Below, one piece after another: positions 11,887 to 24,800 of a stretch of DNA of 64,000 bases (the stretch's first letter is position 1; each line of letters opens with the position of its first letter). The position numbers and the translations under genes were made by a program. The stretch covers positions 2,912,373-2,976,372 of the forward strand of contig NC_088306.1 in NCBI RefSeq assembly GCF_032854445.1, in the 5' to 3' direction. Origin of the DNA: Liolophura sinensis (taxonomy: Eukaryota > Mollusca > Polyplacophora > Chitonida > Chitonidae). The notes beneath the pieces were generated by a model. The model had not been told where the DNA came from. It did not search any database and saw only the letters and a program-made list of their open reading frames with translations.

Positions 11887-12849
11887 CCCCAATACTCGAG
11901 GCAAACAATATGAAGACAACAAAATGAGGAGTAAAATAACAGGCTGTAATAATTGGAAGCTCAATATGTTTATTTAAAAAAAAAAAGATAAAAAGACAAC
12001 AATGGTTTGTGTCGCTATATATGTTTTTTTACATGTGGTTGGGAAGGGTATCAACATACCGTATACAGTATATTAAATTGCTGTTAAAACCAGGGGAAGT
12101 AACTCTTTTGACACAACCGTTTCAACGACAAAATCAAAGGGAATAACCACATTGCTACAAACAAAATCGAGTAGTTCTTTGGTGATCAACATTCAAATTG
12201 TTAGCATGGAACTGAACTTGTGTTTTGCAGACAACAAAACGCAAATATTGCAACAAGTTTGTCATGCACATTTTGACGTTCTGCGAGATTTCGTGAAGCC
12301 AGTGTGCAAGGAACTTCCGGTTTTTATTTCTGTAATGTTTGTCTAGCAAAGGATTCCAGCTTGTGCCTCAATCACGTACTATATGGACACATTCAGAAGA
12401 CAGACAGATGATATACATTTCAATATCATGTCATAACTGCTCAGTATAATCGTGTCACACCTGTCTTAATCCCAGGTCAGACCGGGAAATCCTGAAGTGA
12501 CAGCTAGGCTTTTCCGCATTCTGTAACCCAGGGCCCAGTTTCACAAAGGGGCATCTGACATTTTTGCATCGTACATTTGCCGTACGATATTTGTATGTCA
12601 TTACAATCACGACATTGTCTTATGGGTTCGATTATCGTACATGTACATCTATTTGAAATAGGGCCTACTTGAAAAATCCCGTGTTTCTCGCGATATTTCC
12701 GCGTAAGTCAAATACTTCATATTCATCTGCTTTAATTATATCTCACTGGAAGGCAAATGTAGATGTGATTTATACACACAGATATATATATATATATATA
12801 TATTCAACGAATGTTAGACCACTAAAGCATCGCTGACCGTTTATTTTCA
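11887..12849. other. No gene; TA microsatellite at 12781-12802
   Basis: AT-rich DNA. A segment near 12528-12550 (CAGGGCCCAGTTTCACAAAG) resembles the edge of an interspersed repeat but could not be delimited. A (TA)n run lies at about 12781-12802. Confidence 0.5.
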
Positions 12850-12995
12850 CCAAGGCTCAACAAGCAGCAACAGCAGGAAAATCTGTAAAGTTACGGTTGA
12901 AGGCTGGGTTTGAACCCACACCTTGTGTTGGAAACCAGCGATGGAAAGGTAAACACCTCTAACCACTAGACCACGTCCTAAGCCTGGTTTAACTT
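12850..12995 (-). mobile_element. tRNA-derived SINE-like sequence
   Basis: The minus strand reads GTGGTCTAGTGGTTAGAGG (A-box) and, after an oversized middle, GTGGGTTCAAACCC (B-box). The spacing and the lack of a paired acceptor stem argue against a working tRNA gene. It belongs to neither SINE-A nor SINE-B as judged by its body. Confidence 0.55.
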
Positions 12996-13490
12996 TAACA
13001 ACACTGTTGTTATTAAAAATAAATGCCAATGTTAATCTGATCTCCAAATTAAATAGTTCCAAATAGGTAAAAATGATTTTTTTGCAAAACTGGTTTCAAT
13101 AACATTCAATCATTTTCACTGTTGTCACTGTTGTCAAGAATTCTGCCAGCAGAACAGTAACAGTCATGATAATAAGTAACACACAGTTTCTTGTCAAGGT
13201 CTAGGAGGCATTTAAATGTAGACAGTATTATAAACATCACAGGTTTGCACACAGGTAACAAACTCCTGGTTTATTAGTTTGTAACTTTTTTTAGGCATTT
13301 ACTAACATTTCCAATGAATACACTGAAAGGTGGCAAACTACAGTAAATCAGAACCTGTTATAGGTACATGTAGGTGCACAACTGGCTTTTCACACAAGAT
13401 CTGTAATATTGGGGCATAGACTGTAAACAAGAATTTGCCAGTCACATGGTCTGTTTGATAGGCATAGATGTCATTTGGAAAGTGGATTAA

Positions 13491-13788
13491 GTAACAGTAT
13501 TATCGTTAATGGGGATTAGACTTTCTGAATATAGCACAGATTCTAGTGCTGAAATGACCATCAGAGGGGTAATGCATGTTCGCTGTAAAGTCTACCGGTC
13601 AACTACCTTCTACTTTTGTGGAAGGCCTGTTGGTCGAGTGATCTAGACTGTTGACATGTATTGCTGGTGATTTGCTGCCTGACTCTGAGGTCGCTGGTTT
13701 GAAACCCCCAGTGGTCTCAGCCAATGTCAGCACTAGAATCTGTGTTATATTCAGAAAGTGTAATCCCCATTAACGATAATACTGTTAC
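13491..13788. mobile_element. 298-bp element with long terminal inverted repeats
   Basis: The left end (13491 onward, GTAACAGTATTATCGTTAAT...) and the right end (to 13788) are inverted copies for about 65 bases with few mismatches. The interior holds a tRNA-like stretch (GTCGAGTGATCTAG near 13634 and GCTGGTTTGAAACCCC near 13692). This is either a MITE-like DNA element or a SINE caught between inverted arms. No transposase is present. Confidence 0.85.
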
Positions 13789-15404
13789 ATGGTCTGTCTG
13801 GCTGAAAAAAGCCAATAGTGCACCTTAATGATTGGATACCCATATATAAACCCTATGATGCTAGTATTATGATATCCCAAGTAAACAAATCATGTATCAC
13901 CATTCTACATGCCAAAAAGAAAACCAAAAACAAAAATAGATGTGAGATAAAAGATTACATTATTGCACCATCCTGAATGACCAGAAATAAGACTGTTCCA
14001 AATAAAAACATACACACAAAAAATACATATGCATATTATTACAATCTACACCAACAGTCCATCTAAATACAACATCAACGGTGAGCTTTTTGTTTATAAA
14101 TACCATGACTGGATTATCAATCTTCATTCAACCACTTCCTGGATTCCCATGCAACTGACTTCGGCATTAAACTTGATGGCTTCATGTCTAATGTCAATGG
14201 CTTCATGTCTAATGTCAACTTTTTCTTCAAACCACCACCACCACCACCACCACCACTTTCAAGATCAATCTATCAAATTTTAACCACATTTACCAGAAAC
14301 ATAAAAAGGAAGAAAAGAAAGAAACAATGGCTAACTCAACTAATCTGTGATTCAATCTGTGATGTCAGGAGTTATGGAAGTGCATTTGAACACATTGTTA
14401 AAATAAACTGTACAATATTCACAAACATAAAGCCATTTAATACAGTTATAATTGTGCATAAAAAATTTCACCTATTTACAAATGCTTGTAAGTAAACTTG
14501 TAAACATATATGTAGGTCTGTCTTAATTTTACTTACAACTGAACACTGACAAATAACTCAACACTGTACAAAAACAGCTGAAGAAACCAGCAGATTTTTC
14601 AGGCATTCATTTAATAATAAGAGTAAGAATATGGTCCAAAAGAGATATATATGTAAATGCACATCAGCAGAAGGAGTGTTTTGTAAGCTGTACTGGAATT
14701 TACTTTCTTAAGCTCGAGGTCTGGATTAGGGTGTGATGGCAATGTGTTATAGTCAAAAGTATTCCGGTTTTCAGGGATTTGTCACCTAGCCACCAAATAT
14801 GTCTACTGAGCTATTCCTCAGGAAATGTTTTTATTTCCTTGAATGCAAAACTTTGAAACCCTAAACTAACCCACCATAATTTTCTAAACATGGATGGATT
14901 ACGTGAAACAAATATTTTTTTAAGGATGGCCTTGTGTTTAATGGAGATGCAGTGAGAAATATACACGTGTTTTAACAAGCCTTTCATAAAACAGAACTTA
15001 CAAGACCGAGAAAAAAAATCATCACAGGAAATGAATGGGAATTTTCGCAAATGTTCAATTGAAAATGTGTTATGAATTTTGTAAACTGGGCTACATGCAT
15101 TCATTCTGGCAAAAAGGTAAACATAAAACCATCAGTCACTAGTTTTAAGGGATGACATCTGGACACAATCTACAACCATGACAACTTGCCTTAATTGTTT
15201 AATTCCTTTCACTCCTTTTCATGTCATATCATGCACAGTGGATTTCAGCCACCAAATTCATCCAAGAAATTTCAATCATTTCTCCACTACACTCAAGCAT
15301 GCTGCGGGGCATTATACATGTAGCTTTGGGGATATGTAGCAAAGTAAATTTGGAATCGGACTGGAGGAAGCAGGTCAAAGGTCAACCAGACTTTGTCTCA
15401 CCAC
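13789..15404. other. AT-rich DNA downstream of the UNC-93 gene; small simple repeats
   Basis: A 21-bp duplication (GGCTTCATGTCTAATGTCAA) lies at about 14177-14219, a CAC/ACC run at about 14231-14255, and a GACA run (15476-15499) just beyond this stretch. The histidine or proline codons in local open frames come from the CAC run and are not evidence of a gene. Confidence 0.6.
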
Positions 15405-15410
15405 TTTATT
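15405..15410 (-). terminator. Candidate poly(A) signal of the UNC-93 gene
   Basis: AATAAA on the minus strand, about 190 bases beyond the stop codon at 15599-15601. The distance is reasonable for a 3' UTR, but no transcript evidence is available. Confidence 0.35.
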
Positions 15411-15598
15411 TTCAATGGACTTCCAACTTTTATAAAGGTACATGTACATGAATTGGTCCTGAAGATATTTTGGTGACAGACAGACAGACAGACAGACAGT
15501 TTACAGTGCTTCTTCAGCTTATGTGCATTTACTTCTCACTTTGTTCAGAGATGAGCAACACAATGTAACTGAGCTTGTCTACAGATCGACCATGTGTG

Positions 15599-15846
15599 TT
15601 ATGACGTGATCGGCCTTGGATTTACCTCCCCTTGGATGGGACTCTCGTCCTCGTGCCGCATTCGGTACTCAGCCATGACGTAGAATAAAATTGCAAGGAC
15701 AAGCATAGCAATGAGCACGTAGAGTTTGCCTGCCACACACATGAACGTGCCAGATACAAATGCAGTGAAGAGTCCAAAACTTTGGAGAAGTCGGCTGTTG
15801 GCAAACGCAACATCTGTTTTTTCTGGGCAGGTCAAACAGATTAAAC
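15599..15846 (-). CDS. UNC93A: UNC-93-like gene, exon 5 (last coding exon)
   Basis: The acceptor is TTCAG at 15847-15851 behind a pyrimidine-rich tract. Phase 1 from exon 4 is completed by the first two bases. The exon encodes the PEKTDVAFANSRLLQSFG segment, two further membrane helices and a short polar tail ending at TAA (15599-15601). A second AG 25 bases further in (just before the six A residues) also keeps frame but would drop the family-like LICLTCP stretch, so the upstream acceptor was chosen. Confidence 0.88.
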
Positions 15847-18800
15847 CTGAAGTAAGAAAAGAAAAAAAAAAAGATCAAAACAAAAGTTACAATGGAAGAA
15901 CTGCATTTGACCTAAATCTTCGTCCATAACTATTAAAACAATTCATTTTGCCTGAACCAACAGAAAGGTGATTAGATGGTTGTGGAAAATGTTCCAATGC
16001 CAAAAGTGAAGATTTGAAGATGTTCCAATGCCAAAAGTAAAGATTTGAAGAGTTTTATTGATCACAGAATCGCATTTTGAGGTTTATTTGGAAGGTATGA
16101 TGACATCGCATTTTGAGGTTTATTTGGAAGGTATGATGACATCACATTTTGAGGTTTATTTGGAAGGTATGATGACATCGCACCCTATAATCAGCTTCAC
16201 CACCGAAATTAATAGAATACAACCTCTACTTGCCTCTAAAAATGCTCTTCTTTTAGGAAAAATTTGAGGTGATGAAATTACTGTATTTATTGACTCCTGT
16301 AGTTTCTTGTTCCTTGTGTTCAAAGTACCACGACTAGTACAGAAGCCCAAGTAGTATCGTGCAGCACTGCACAGTACTGAGTGAGCCAAATAAGCGAGAG
16401 AGGACTGGGTGTAGGGTGTAAAACACCAATCAAATCAATAAATCAATAAAACCGAATAAGCACCCCTCTTGATCCCCCTGTGAATTGTGTCTGAGACAAA
16501 AGCCCTGTAAGCATCAGGTTCATTCATCAGGAACACCAGAGGGGAAGCAATCAAAAGGACAAATAATGCCAAAGTACTTACACTAATGCTCCAGTTTACT
16601 GTAAACCATCTAAAATTTTTGGCCAATGGGGGATAGTTTTCCGTACATTGTGACAGTTTCAAAACTCCACTGTTTTTGCGACGTAAACATCTTAATGTCA
16701 AAAAAGATGGAACCATCCTTCTTAATTGGCTTTTCATCAGATGCGAAATGAGTCAGCAAGATGTTTTTGAGCAAAACAATTGTTTCTCTTAAGGGGTATT
16801 CACTAAAATTGTAATACCTTATTTAAAAAAAAATTGACACTTTTCCAAAATTACTGTTTCTGCAAGAGAAAAAATTCACCCTAAATATAACTTTTCAGAA
16901 TTACAACATTTGTTTACTCACAGATATCACTTTAATTATCAAACATCACTGTCATTGGTTTGATGTTGATCTACCCTTAGGAATTAAGCTTGTTTAGATG
17001 TCATATATCATGTTTACATATTGACATTTTATCAGATTTTCCTTATATCATACAAAAGGTTTGCCAGCAACCTGTAAATGGGTTTTCTCCGGGCTCTGCT
17101 CAATTTCCTCGCAAAATAATGCTGGCCACCATTGTATAAGTGAAATATTCTTGAGTAAGGCATAAAGCACCAATCAAATAAATAAATAAATAAATAAATA
17201 AATAAATAGACTATATGGCCATGGTATTTACTAGTATATAAAACTAAAATGACTACATTTCAACACCACAGGTTGCCAAACTGACATATTATATGTTTAT
17301 ATAATAGCATGGACAGGAAACATTTGCCAGAACATCTACTGTAATTAGCTCAATGAGATCACTTCAACTGAAATTTTAACCGAATTCCTATTTGAATGAA
17401 CCTTTTTATTTAAATGGACTATTCCAGGTGCTTGTATACACACACATGGACTGGGGAACTTTTTTCTATAAACACTCTTAAACTCATGTTTTTAGAAGAT
17501 TTACAGCAATCTCTAAATGTCTCTCCGTGTTCGGATGTACCATTTATACCGTCAGTTTTACAGCAGTTTCTCAGTTTTATTTAAAAAGGATGAGCTTCCC
17601 CAGGAGAGGTAACTGTCACCGATGTGCTATCGACCCGACACAACAATGTGTGTGCCGCAAACTTCAGGTCAGCATCAAGCCCCCTTCTGCTAAACAGTGG
17701 ATGTGTGTATTTGGCTGTTTGCTATCAGCATGATCAAAGTGGCCGGCAGAGCGGCCGGCTGACTGCAGCAGCAGTATCGTGTGTTGTGCACCAATACTGT
17801 TATACGAGATATTGGATCAATAGCATTATGGGTAAGCCATAAGGCCAATTTACAGAGGGCCGGCAGAAAGCTTCTGCTTCGTGACACAGCCACCACTGAT
17901 AACCAATCGCATTCGGGCGCTCTCCTCAGCCGTGTTCGCACTTAACAAGCTTTCTCCCGAGTCAATCCATACAGACCAGCACTTTTCAATTCTGTTATCG
18001 AAACCATTTATGCTATTTGAATGAGGGACTGCGATGCGATTTTCTTACTGCTGAGTATCTGGTGGTAATAGAATCAGCTTTATCAAACCTGCTTTCAACA
18101 AGGGCCTTCTGTGTAGACTAATTCAAGATCTGTAACTTCACAACTGACAAATTTGGCAGCGATCAAATTGACCTTCTGACAGAGAAAATTTTGATTGATG
18201 GATTGTGTACCGATACAATCAGGAATGTTTCAGCGATATCAAGGGAACGGTTATTTTTTTCCTTACAGTGAGCAGACAGGAATAAAAGCCACACTTAGAA
18301 GCCAATTGATGGCCTGCCATATCGTGTTAATAGTGGCGTGACACAAAACTGATTTAATTCTTCAGCTTTTTTGGCACAAATTACAGTGCATTTTATCCTC
18401 TGAATCAAACCATCATTTTCTTTAACATATTACACACATTCAATACAAACAACCAAAATCTAACATTATTTTCTGCAGATTCATTTTCAAAATAGACATT
18501 TTTATTTAATGTGAGCAACTGAGTGCCGCACTGATTGACAATAAACCTTCCAGTTGTCTTTATTTTTAGACTAATGACTTGTGGATTGCCATTCGGATAA
18601 AAAGGATAACATTGCCTGGGAGATGAAAGTTCAAAGATCATTTGCATAAATTCATATTAAATACATTTACTTAAAAAATCTGAAAGTAATTCAGGTACTG
18701 AGCTCAGTATTTGAGTACATGTATTAAAAAGCAAAAGAAAGCAAGAGGGATGCTCAACTGTTGATTCTCTGCATGTGTGTTAATTATTGTCATTGCAAAA

Positions 18801-21800
18801 TTCATGTCCGTCTCTTTTTTTTGTGATAAAATTATTGCTTAATGGAGAAAAAAAGACATGAATTTAACATTCCAAGTTGTATTACGTTCAAATTTATCTA
18901 CTAAAGAATTATAATACACATTTAGGCAAATACTCTTCGAATATCCCATTCCCTAAATGTTAGAAATTGTTATTTAACTCAAAGGCAAGATTAGATGAGC
19001 AAGGTAAAAATACCAAGCTATCATTGGCTTTAACTGTTATTGGACTGTTACTGAATGGCAGAAGTTAACCAGAAATCAATCAAAAGACTTAATTTAAATC
19101 TTCGTCTCTGCTTTCACCAACCCAAATTGCAATTCCAATTTGAGCCAATAAGGGTAAAACACCTTTTGTGATCTAAAGTGATCTAAAATGTTGAATTTCT
19201 ACCAATGACAGAGAATGTTATTGTAGGTTTTCTGCAAGCCTCATACAAGTACATACACCAAATGCACCCACCACTGGATTGATTTGTCAACTGGCCTTTT
19301 TTCAATCCTGATAGAACACATGATCAATTTGCCAAAGACAAAACTCCTCTACAAGGGAGCCATCTGAACCAGCATTGTCAACTGAATCAGATTTACAACT
19401 TATCTAAGCCTGATGAAAATCCCTCAGAAATTGGTTTATTTAATAAAGGATTATTCAAATTATTCCAATCATACTAGTACTAGCTGGTTTATCTAAAGCC
19501 TGTGGGACATTCCTAAGGACAGAAAACGTCCAATAAATCACTGATAGCATAATTTGATAACTGGCTTAATACAAGTTGACTCAGCTGGCTTAATGCAAGA
19601 TATCCAAGATTAGCTACTGGATACATACAGCATGTACGGATGTCTGCACAAAGTGCAGGTTAGAATCAGAATAAGATTTTCATATCTTAAACTGACAAGT
19701 ATTAATCTGTTAATCTTTCTGTAGGACAAAAAAAGCTAACCAGCAGCAGTGGGATTTGAGCTCCTGACCTATTCAGGAGGTCAGGATAGAGAACATTAGA
19801 GTTTATGAAATATTAATTAAGATTAAATGTTCAAAACAAACATTTTCGGATAAACCCATTGGGATCTGTTTCAAATAGGCTTCTCCGCCACTCGTCTACA
19901 TAAGCCTCTCAAGTTTGAAAGTCTTTAAGTTAAGCAGTTTTATAATGTTGATGCAGAGAAAAACCATTATGATCACTGCAGTTCATACATATATTACAAT
20001 GAAGATAGTGCCTATAACATTTCTCTGTGTGTAAAAATTGATGGCGCATTTAAGCACATCTATTTTACTTACTCTTAAAATCAATATGATTTGTCTCATG
20101 ACACCAAAACTTGTAAATTTATATCAGAAAGGCCTGCATATAACTTTTTGTGATATGGCTGACAAATTCAGTAGAAAAACCCACTCACTCCAAATAAAGT
20201 CTTAAAGATTCTCTGATTTATTAAGATGTGAAGTTTGTGATTTTATGCCCAACAATGTATCTGAGATTACTTATATTGAAAGCTTGTTATATGATGTCAC
20301 TCCAAATAGAGTTTTAAAGATTCTCTGTTATTTTATGCCCAACAATGTCCTTATCTGAGACTGTTTATACTGAAAGCTTAATATATGTTGTTTGTCACTT
20401 TTATAAGCGGAGGAAACCAGAGTGTCTAGCATAAACTACCCAGAAGTACTGACAAATTTTTCCACACAGAGCATACAGACTTGCCAGCTATTAATGGAAG
20501 ACAAGCAGTCTTGAAAGAACATAAAGCTGTACAAACAGCCCTATCTCTGCCTCCTCAAACAATGAGGGCAGTGAAATGTACAAATTTCAGGAATTGAAAT
20601 TCAGGCGAGGCGAAAGAACATCTTAAAGCAAGATTTGCATGCATGTATGTTACCAAATGAACTCTGTTCATCTCCTTTTTAATCTGACCATTTTGAAGAA
20701 AATTCATGTTGAGAAGTATGATTTCGTAATAACAGTTTTGCAATCATTTGCATATGGAAAACGCATGGAAAACTTACTGTTGCACTGCGTAAGCCAGACG
20801 GCATCACAAACTCCCCAGGCGGCGGCCAACACCAAAAACATGACCAGCCCGGAGTCCGGCAGCCACACGAGGAATCCAATCATAAGCCCGATGTGAGTAA
20901 TCCCGCCAAATCCCAGTACCACCTCCCGCGGGATTACCCGCGCACAGATTGCGATCAGCACCGCGCTCAGAATGTTAAACACTCCTAGAGTGATCATACA
21001 GTAGCCCACATAATGGATACCCAGGGTGCAAGTCACGTACGCCTGCAAGAACAAGATCACAGATTAGAGTACTGCCCCCAGTGTAACTGTCCATGTAGCT
21101 TTTATACTAAGGAGACAGGCAACAGACTTTATATGAAAGTTCTCAGGAATGGGAAAAGACGATCCGAAAAAAGTCTGATTTAAAATTTCTCAAGAAAGCC
21201 TGAAAATACCTTGATTACCCTTTTGTACCTCCAAATTACATTAGCAATCATCTAGCTGTTCTGATCAAATCAGTAGCTGTTTGTATTTTACATACAAATG
21301 AAATCATCCAACTGGGATAAAATTCCTAGTGTTTTTGGTTAAATGAGCACTTTCAAGGATTAGATATAAAAGAGCCTGGGAATGGATTGACAAAGAAAAT
21401 GATTTCATTTGAAAATTCTAATGTTGGAAAAAAAAGGTGTTCTTTAATAAATGAGCAGTTTCAAGGACAATTAAGAGGCAAAGGACCCTGGGAACGGATT
21501 GACAATATGACAGTAAAACCAAAACCATCAAAGTGACGATATCAGGTTGTCAAGAAAATAGCCTGGGCATTGTGTAATGTGCTAAAGCAAGCGTGCAAAT
21601 ATGGAAGTACCATTTCAAAGAATGTGTTACAGTTTTTATACAAATATGCATAAAAAACACAGGATATTCAGATACCCCTAAAAAATGATGTTTCTTTTGC
21701 TTTCTGCATTTTTTTTTTTTGGCATAACTTCATTCAATTTCAAAATCAGACTGCAATTTTAAGGTTCCTTTTCATGTATCACAAGCTAAAATTAATTAAC

Positions 21801-24800
21801 GCTTTAAAGTGCATAAATGTTTGGGCATACACATGTATTTTGTTTATCTGCATTTCACTGCTTCTACCACCAGAATAAACCTTTCTCTTCTCAACAATCG
21901 TGCTAACAGGAATAGACGCTAATTTGGCATAAATTAAATCAAAAATCTGAACTACCATCAGGTGTTATCTCCCCTGGGGCACTCATGGTATTTAAGAGGG
22001 AAATTAAAGTGCACGCTTCAAATTCCCATGTATATCCTAAATGACCACAAATTTTGTCCATGACCAACTTGCCCATTTTTCCTGATTCTGAGAATTCTAT
22101 TGAGGTTAGAAAGGTGTATCGAGGTTTGCTTGGAACATTGGACGATATTCTACTGGAAAATTGTAAGTTTCAGCATAAAAGTAATGTTTAGTGACATTTA
22201 TATGTCTGCAAAAATGCACTTTTGCGAGCGAAATTTTAGGTTATTTAGTGCGATCCATCCTGCAGCTAAACCCTTGAGGAAAAAGGGCAATTGACACATT
22301 GTCACCAATTTAAATTATTACACATGTACATGTATTATTTATTCTGAAAACATTCAACACCAAAGTGAAGCAGGAAAGAACATGTACTTCGTCATTAATT
22401 TTAAGCCGTCATTTTAATTCAGTCATCAGCGTCAGGTCCAGTTATCTCTTTTAGCTTTCTCATTCAATCATAACCTTAATGTACCACAATCTGACTAAAA
22501 CAGAAGAATTAGGTGATCACAAACTCTCAAGTTAAAACCATTCCTGAGTAAATAATTAATAGCCGAGTCCTGCTTGCTATTTGTGGTACAATGTTAATCA
22601 CATTTAGTCCACTTCAGTCTTGCACACTTAAAGCTGTCAATAGAAATCTTCCATACAGCATGTTAGCTAGTACCACTTTGGACAACCTCTGTATTTACAT
22701 CATAACATGACAGTTCTTAATTACAACACTTTTAAGCACTATGATAATCAAAGGTGTATTGCTTTTTTAATGTGACATGAGTTAGAAATGGGAAGATAAT
22801 TTGTTGGTGAGGCAAAATCTGGCTAGTTTAAAGAAGCACATCTTCATTTCATGCAGATTTGAATTAATGTTTTCATGGTTTTTTTAACAGAGAATAAAAT
22901 GCACATAAAAATAAAGGGGGACTTTTTGTGCTGTATTGAACGGGCAGAATAAAAGTGAGATTAATTTTAGTCTTCAAACAATTGACATGCTTGAACTGTT
23001 ACATTTCCTCATTAAATACAGACAGAGACAGATACATGTACATGTACATCCACGTTGAACACATCCATATTAAAGCAATCAGAGCCTGTTAAGCAGCTGA
23101 ACACATCCACATTATAGCAATCAGAGCCTGTTTAGCAGCTGAACACATCCACATTATAGCAATCAGAGCCTGTTTAGCAGCTGAACACATCCACATTATA
23201 GCAATCAGAGCCTGTTTAGCAGCTGAACACATCCACATTATAGCAATCAGAGCCTGTTTAGCAGCTGAACACATCCACATTATAGCAATCAGAGCCTTTT
23301 AGCAGCTGAACACATCCACATTATAGCAATCAGAGCCTGTTTAGCAGCTGAACACATCCACATTATAGCAATCAGAGCCTTTTAGCAGCTGAACACATCC
23401 ACATTATAGCAAACAGAGCCTGTTTAGGAGCTCAACACATCCATATTAAAGCAATCAGAGCCTGTTCAGCAGTTGAAAACATCTACATTATAGCAATCAT
23501 AGCCTGTTTAGCAGTTGAAAACATTTACATTATAACAATCATAGCCTGTTTAGCAGCTGAACATATCCACATTATAGCAATGAGAGCCTGTTTAGCAGCT
23601 GAACACATCCACATTATAGCAATCAGAGCCTGTTTAGCAGCTGAACACATCCACATTATAGCAATCATAGCCTGTTTAGCAGCTGAACACATCCACATTA
23701 TAGCAAACAGAGCCTGTTTAGGAGCTCAACACATCCATATTAAAGCAATCAGAGCCTGTTCAGCAGTTGAAAACATCTACATTATAGCAATCATAGCCTG
23801 TTTAGCAGTTGAAAACATCTACATTATAGCAATCATAGCCTGTTTAGCAGCTGAACATATCCACATTATAGCAATGAGAGCCTGTTTAGCAGCTGAACAC
23901 ATCCACATTATAGCAATCATAGCCTGTTTAGCAGCTGGCAAGAATTGGAGTTGCCACTGCATTTCTACTTGTTCAATATGATCCAAAATGTATGCTCAAG
24001 AACCTCTGTCTATTTGCATTTTATTCACTTTAAATGAGTGTAAAAGTGTAAAAAAAAAAAAAAAAAAAACTGCTGAAAACCATACAATTCTGTTTTGAAT
24101 CAAAATGGCCTTCCAGATGATGCATATTACTGAATACTGTATTAAAATGACTAACATCTACCATTTTGTCCTTGATTGACACAGTTACGGTAAATGAATT
24201 TATTCTGAGAGTTCTATTGATCTCAGAAAGGTGTTTTGAGGTTTGTGATTTATTTATTTATTTGATAGGTGTTTTAAGCCGTACTCAAGAATATTTCACT
24301 TATACGATGGCGGCCAGCATTGTAGTGGGAGGAAAACGGGCAGACCAGGGCAAACCAGTGACCATCTGGAGGTTGCTCGCAGGCCTTCCTACTGGAAAAT
24401 GTAAGGCTCACCACCAAAAAAGTCATATTGTATCACCTTTGTTTGCATCGATAAAAATCCACTTTTTTTAAAGTTATTTACCATATTTTTTCTTTTTTTT
24501 TTTTTCAAAATCCTTACCTTGTTGAAATCGGCAAATATGAAGCCTTGCTGGAGACCGCTGAAGATTATCATTGGCACCAGGAGTCTGTACGTCTTGTGTG
24601 TGAACATGAAGGTAAAATGTTGAACAACCAGCTGAAAAATGAAGCAAAAAAGTGCAGTTAAATAAACAGGCCACCACAAGTCATGCTTTCCAGAACACAC
24701 CTGTACAAGGCTTCAAGTGAAAATATATGCAAGGACACACAAGACGCAGGTTCAGTGCTTATTCTCAGATAGGCCATTCTCAATCTTTCCTTTTGATGGG

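Larger units (their letters stand above)
21043..24517. other. UNC-93 intron 3
   Basis: An intron of about 3.5 kb. It carries the 42-bp minisatellite (23050-23940), a run of 19 A (about 24051-24069) and a SINE-A fragment (24247-24395). The rest is AT-rich and without recognisable features. Confidence 0.75.

Noticed and set aside
12850-12995. Functional tRNA gene
   Set aside because: A- and B-boxes are present but the spacing is too long and no acceptor stem pairs; it fits a tRNA-derived SINE.
14184-14283. His-rich or Pro-rich peptide
   Set aside because: It is encoded by a CAC/ACC microsatellite; no gene structure surrounds it.
23050-23980. Repeat proteins of 63 and 133 residues; also considered as a CRISPR-like array
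   Set aside because: The frames are an effect of a 42-bp unit. There are no unique spacers between repeats and the context is an animal intron.
24518-24631. Exon 3 is 114 nt, the same length as the array unit near exon 2
   Set aside because: The sequences are unrelated; the equal length is taken as coincidence.
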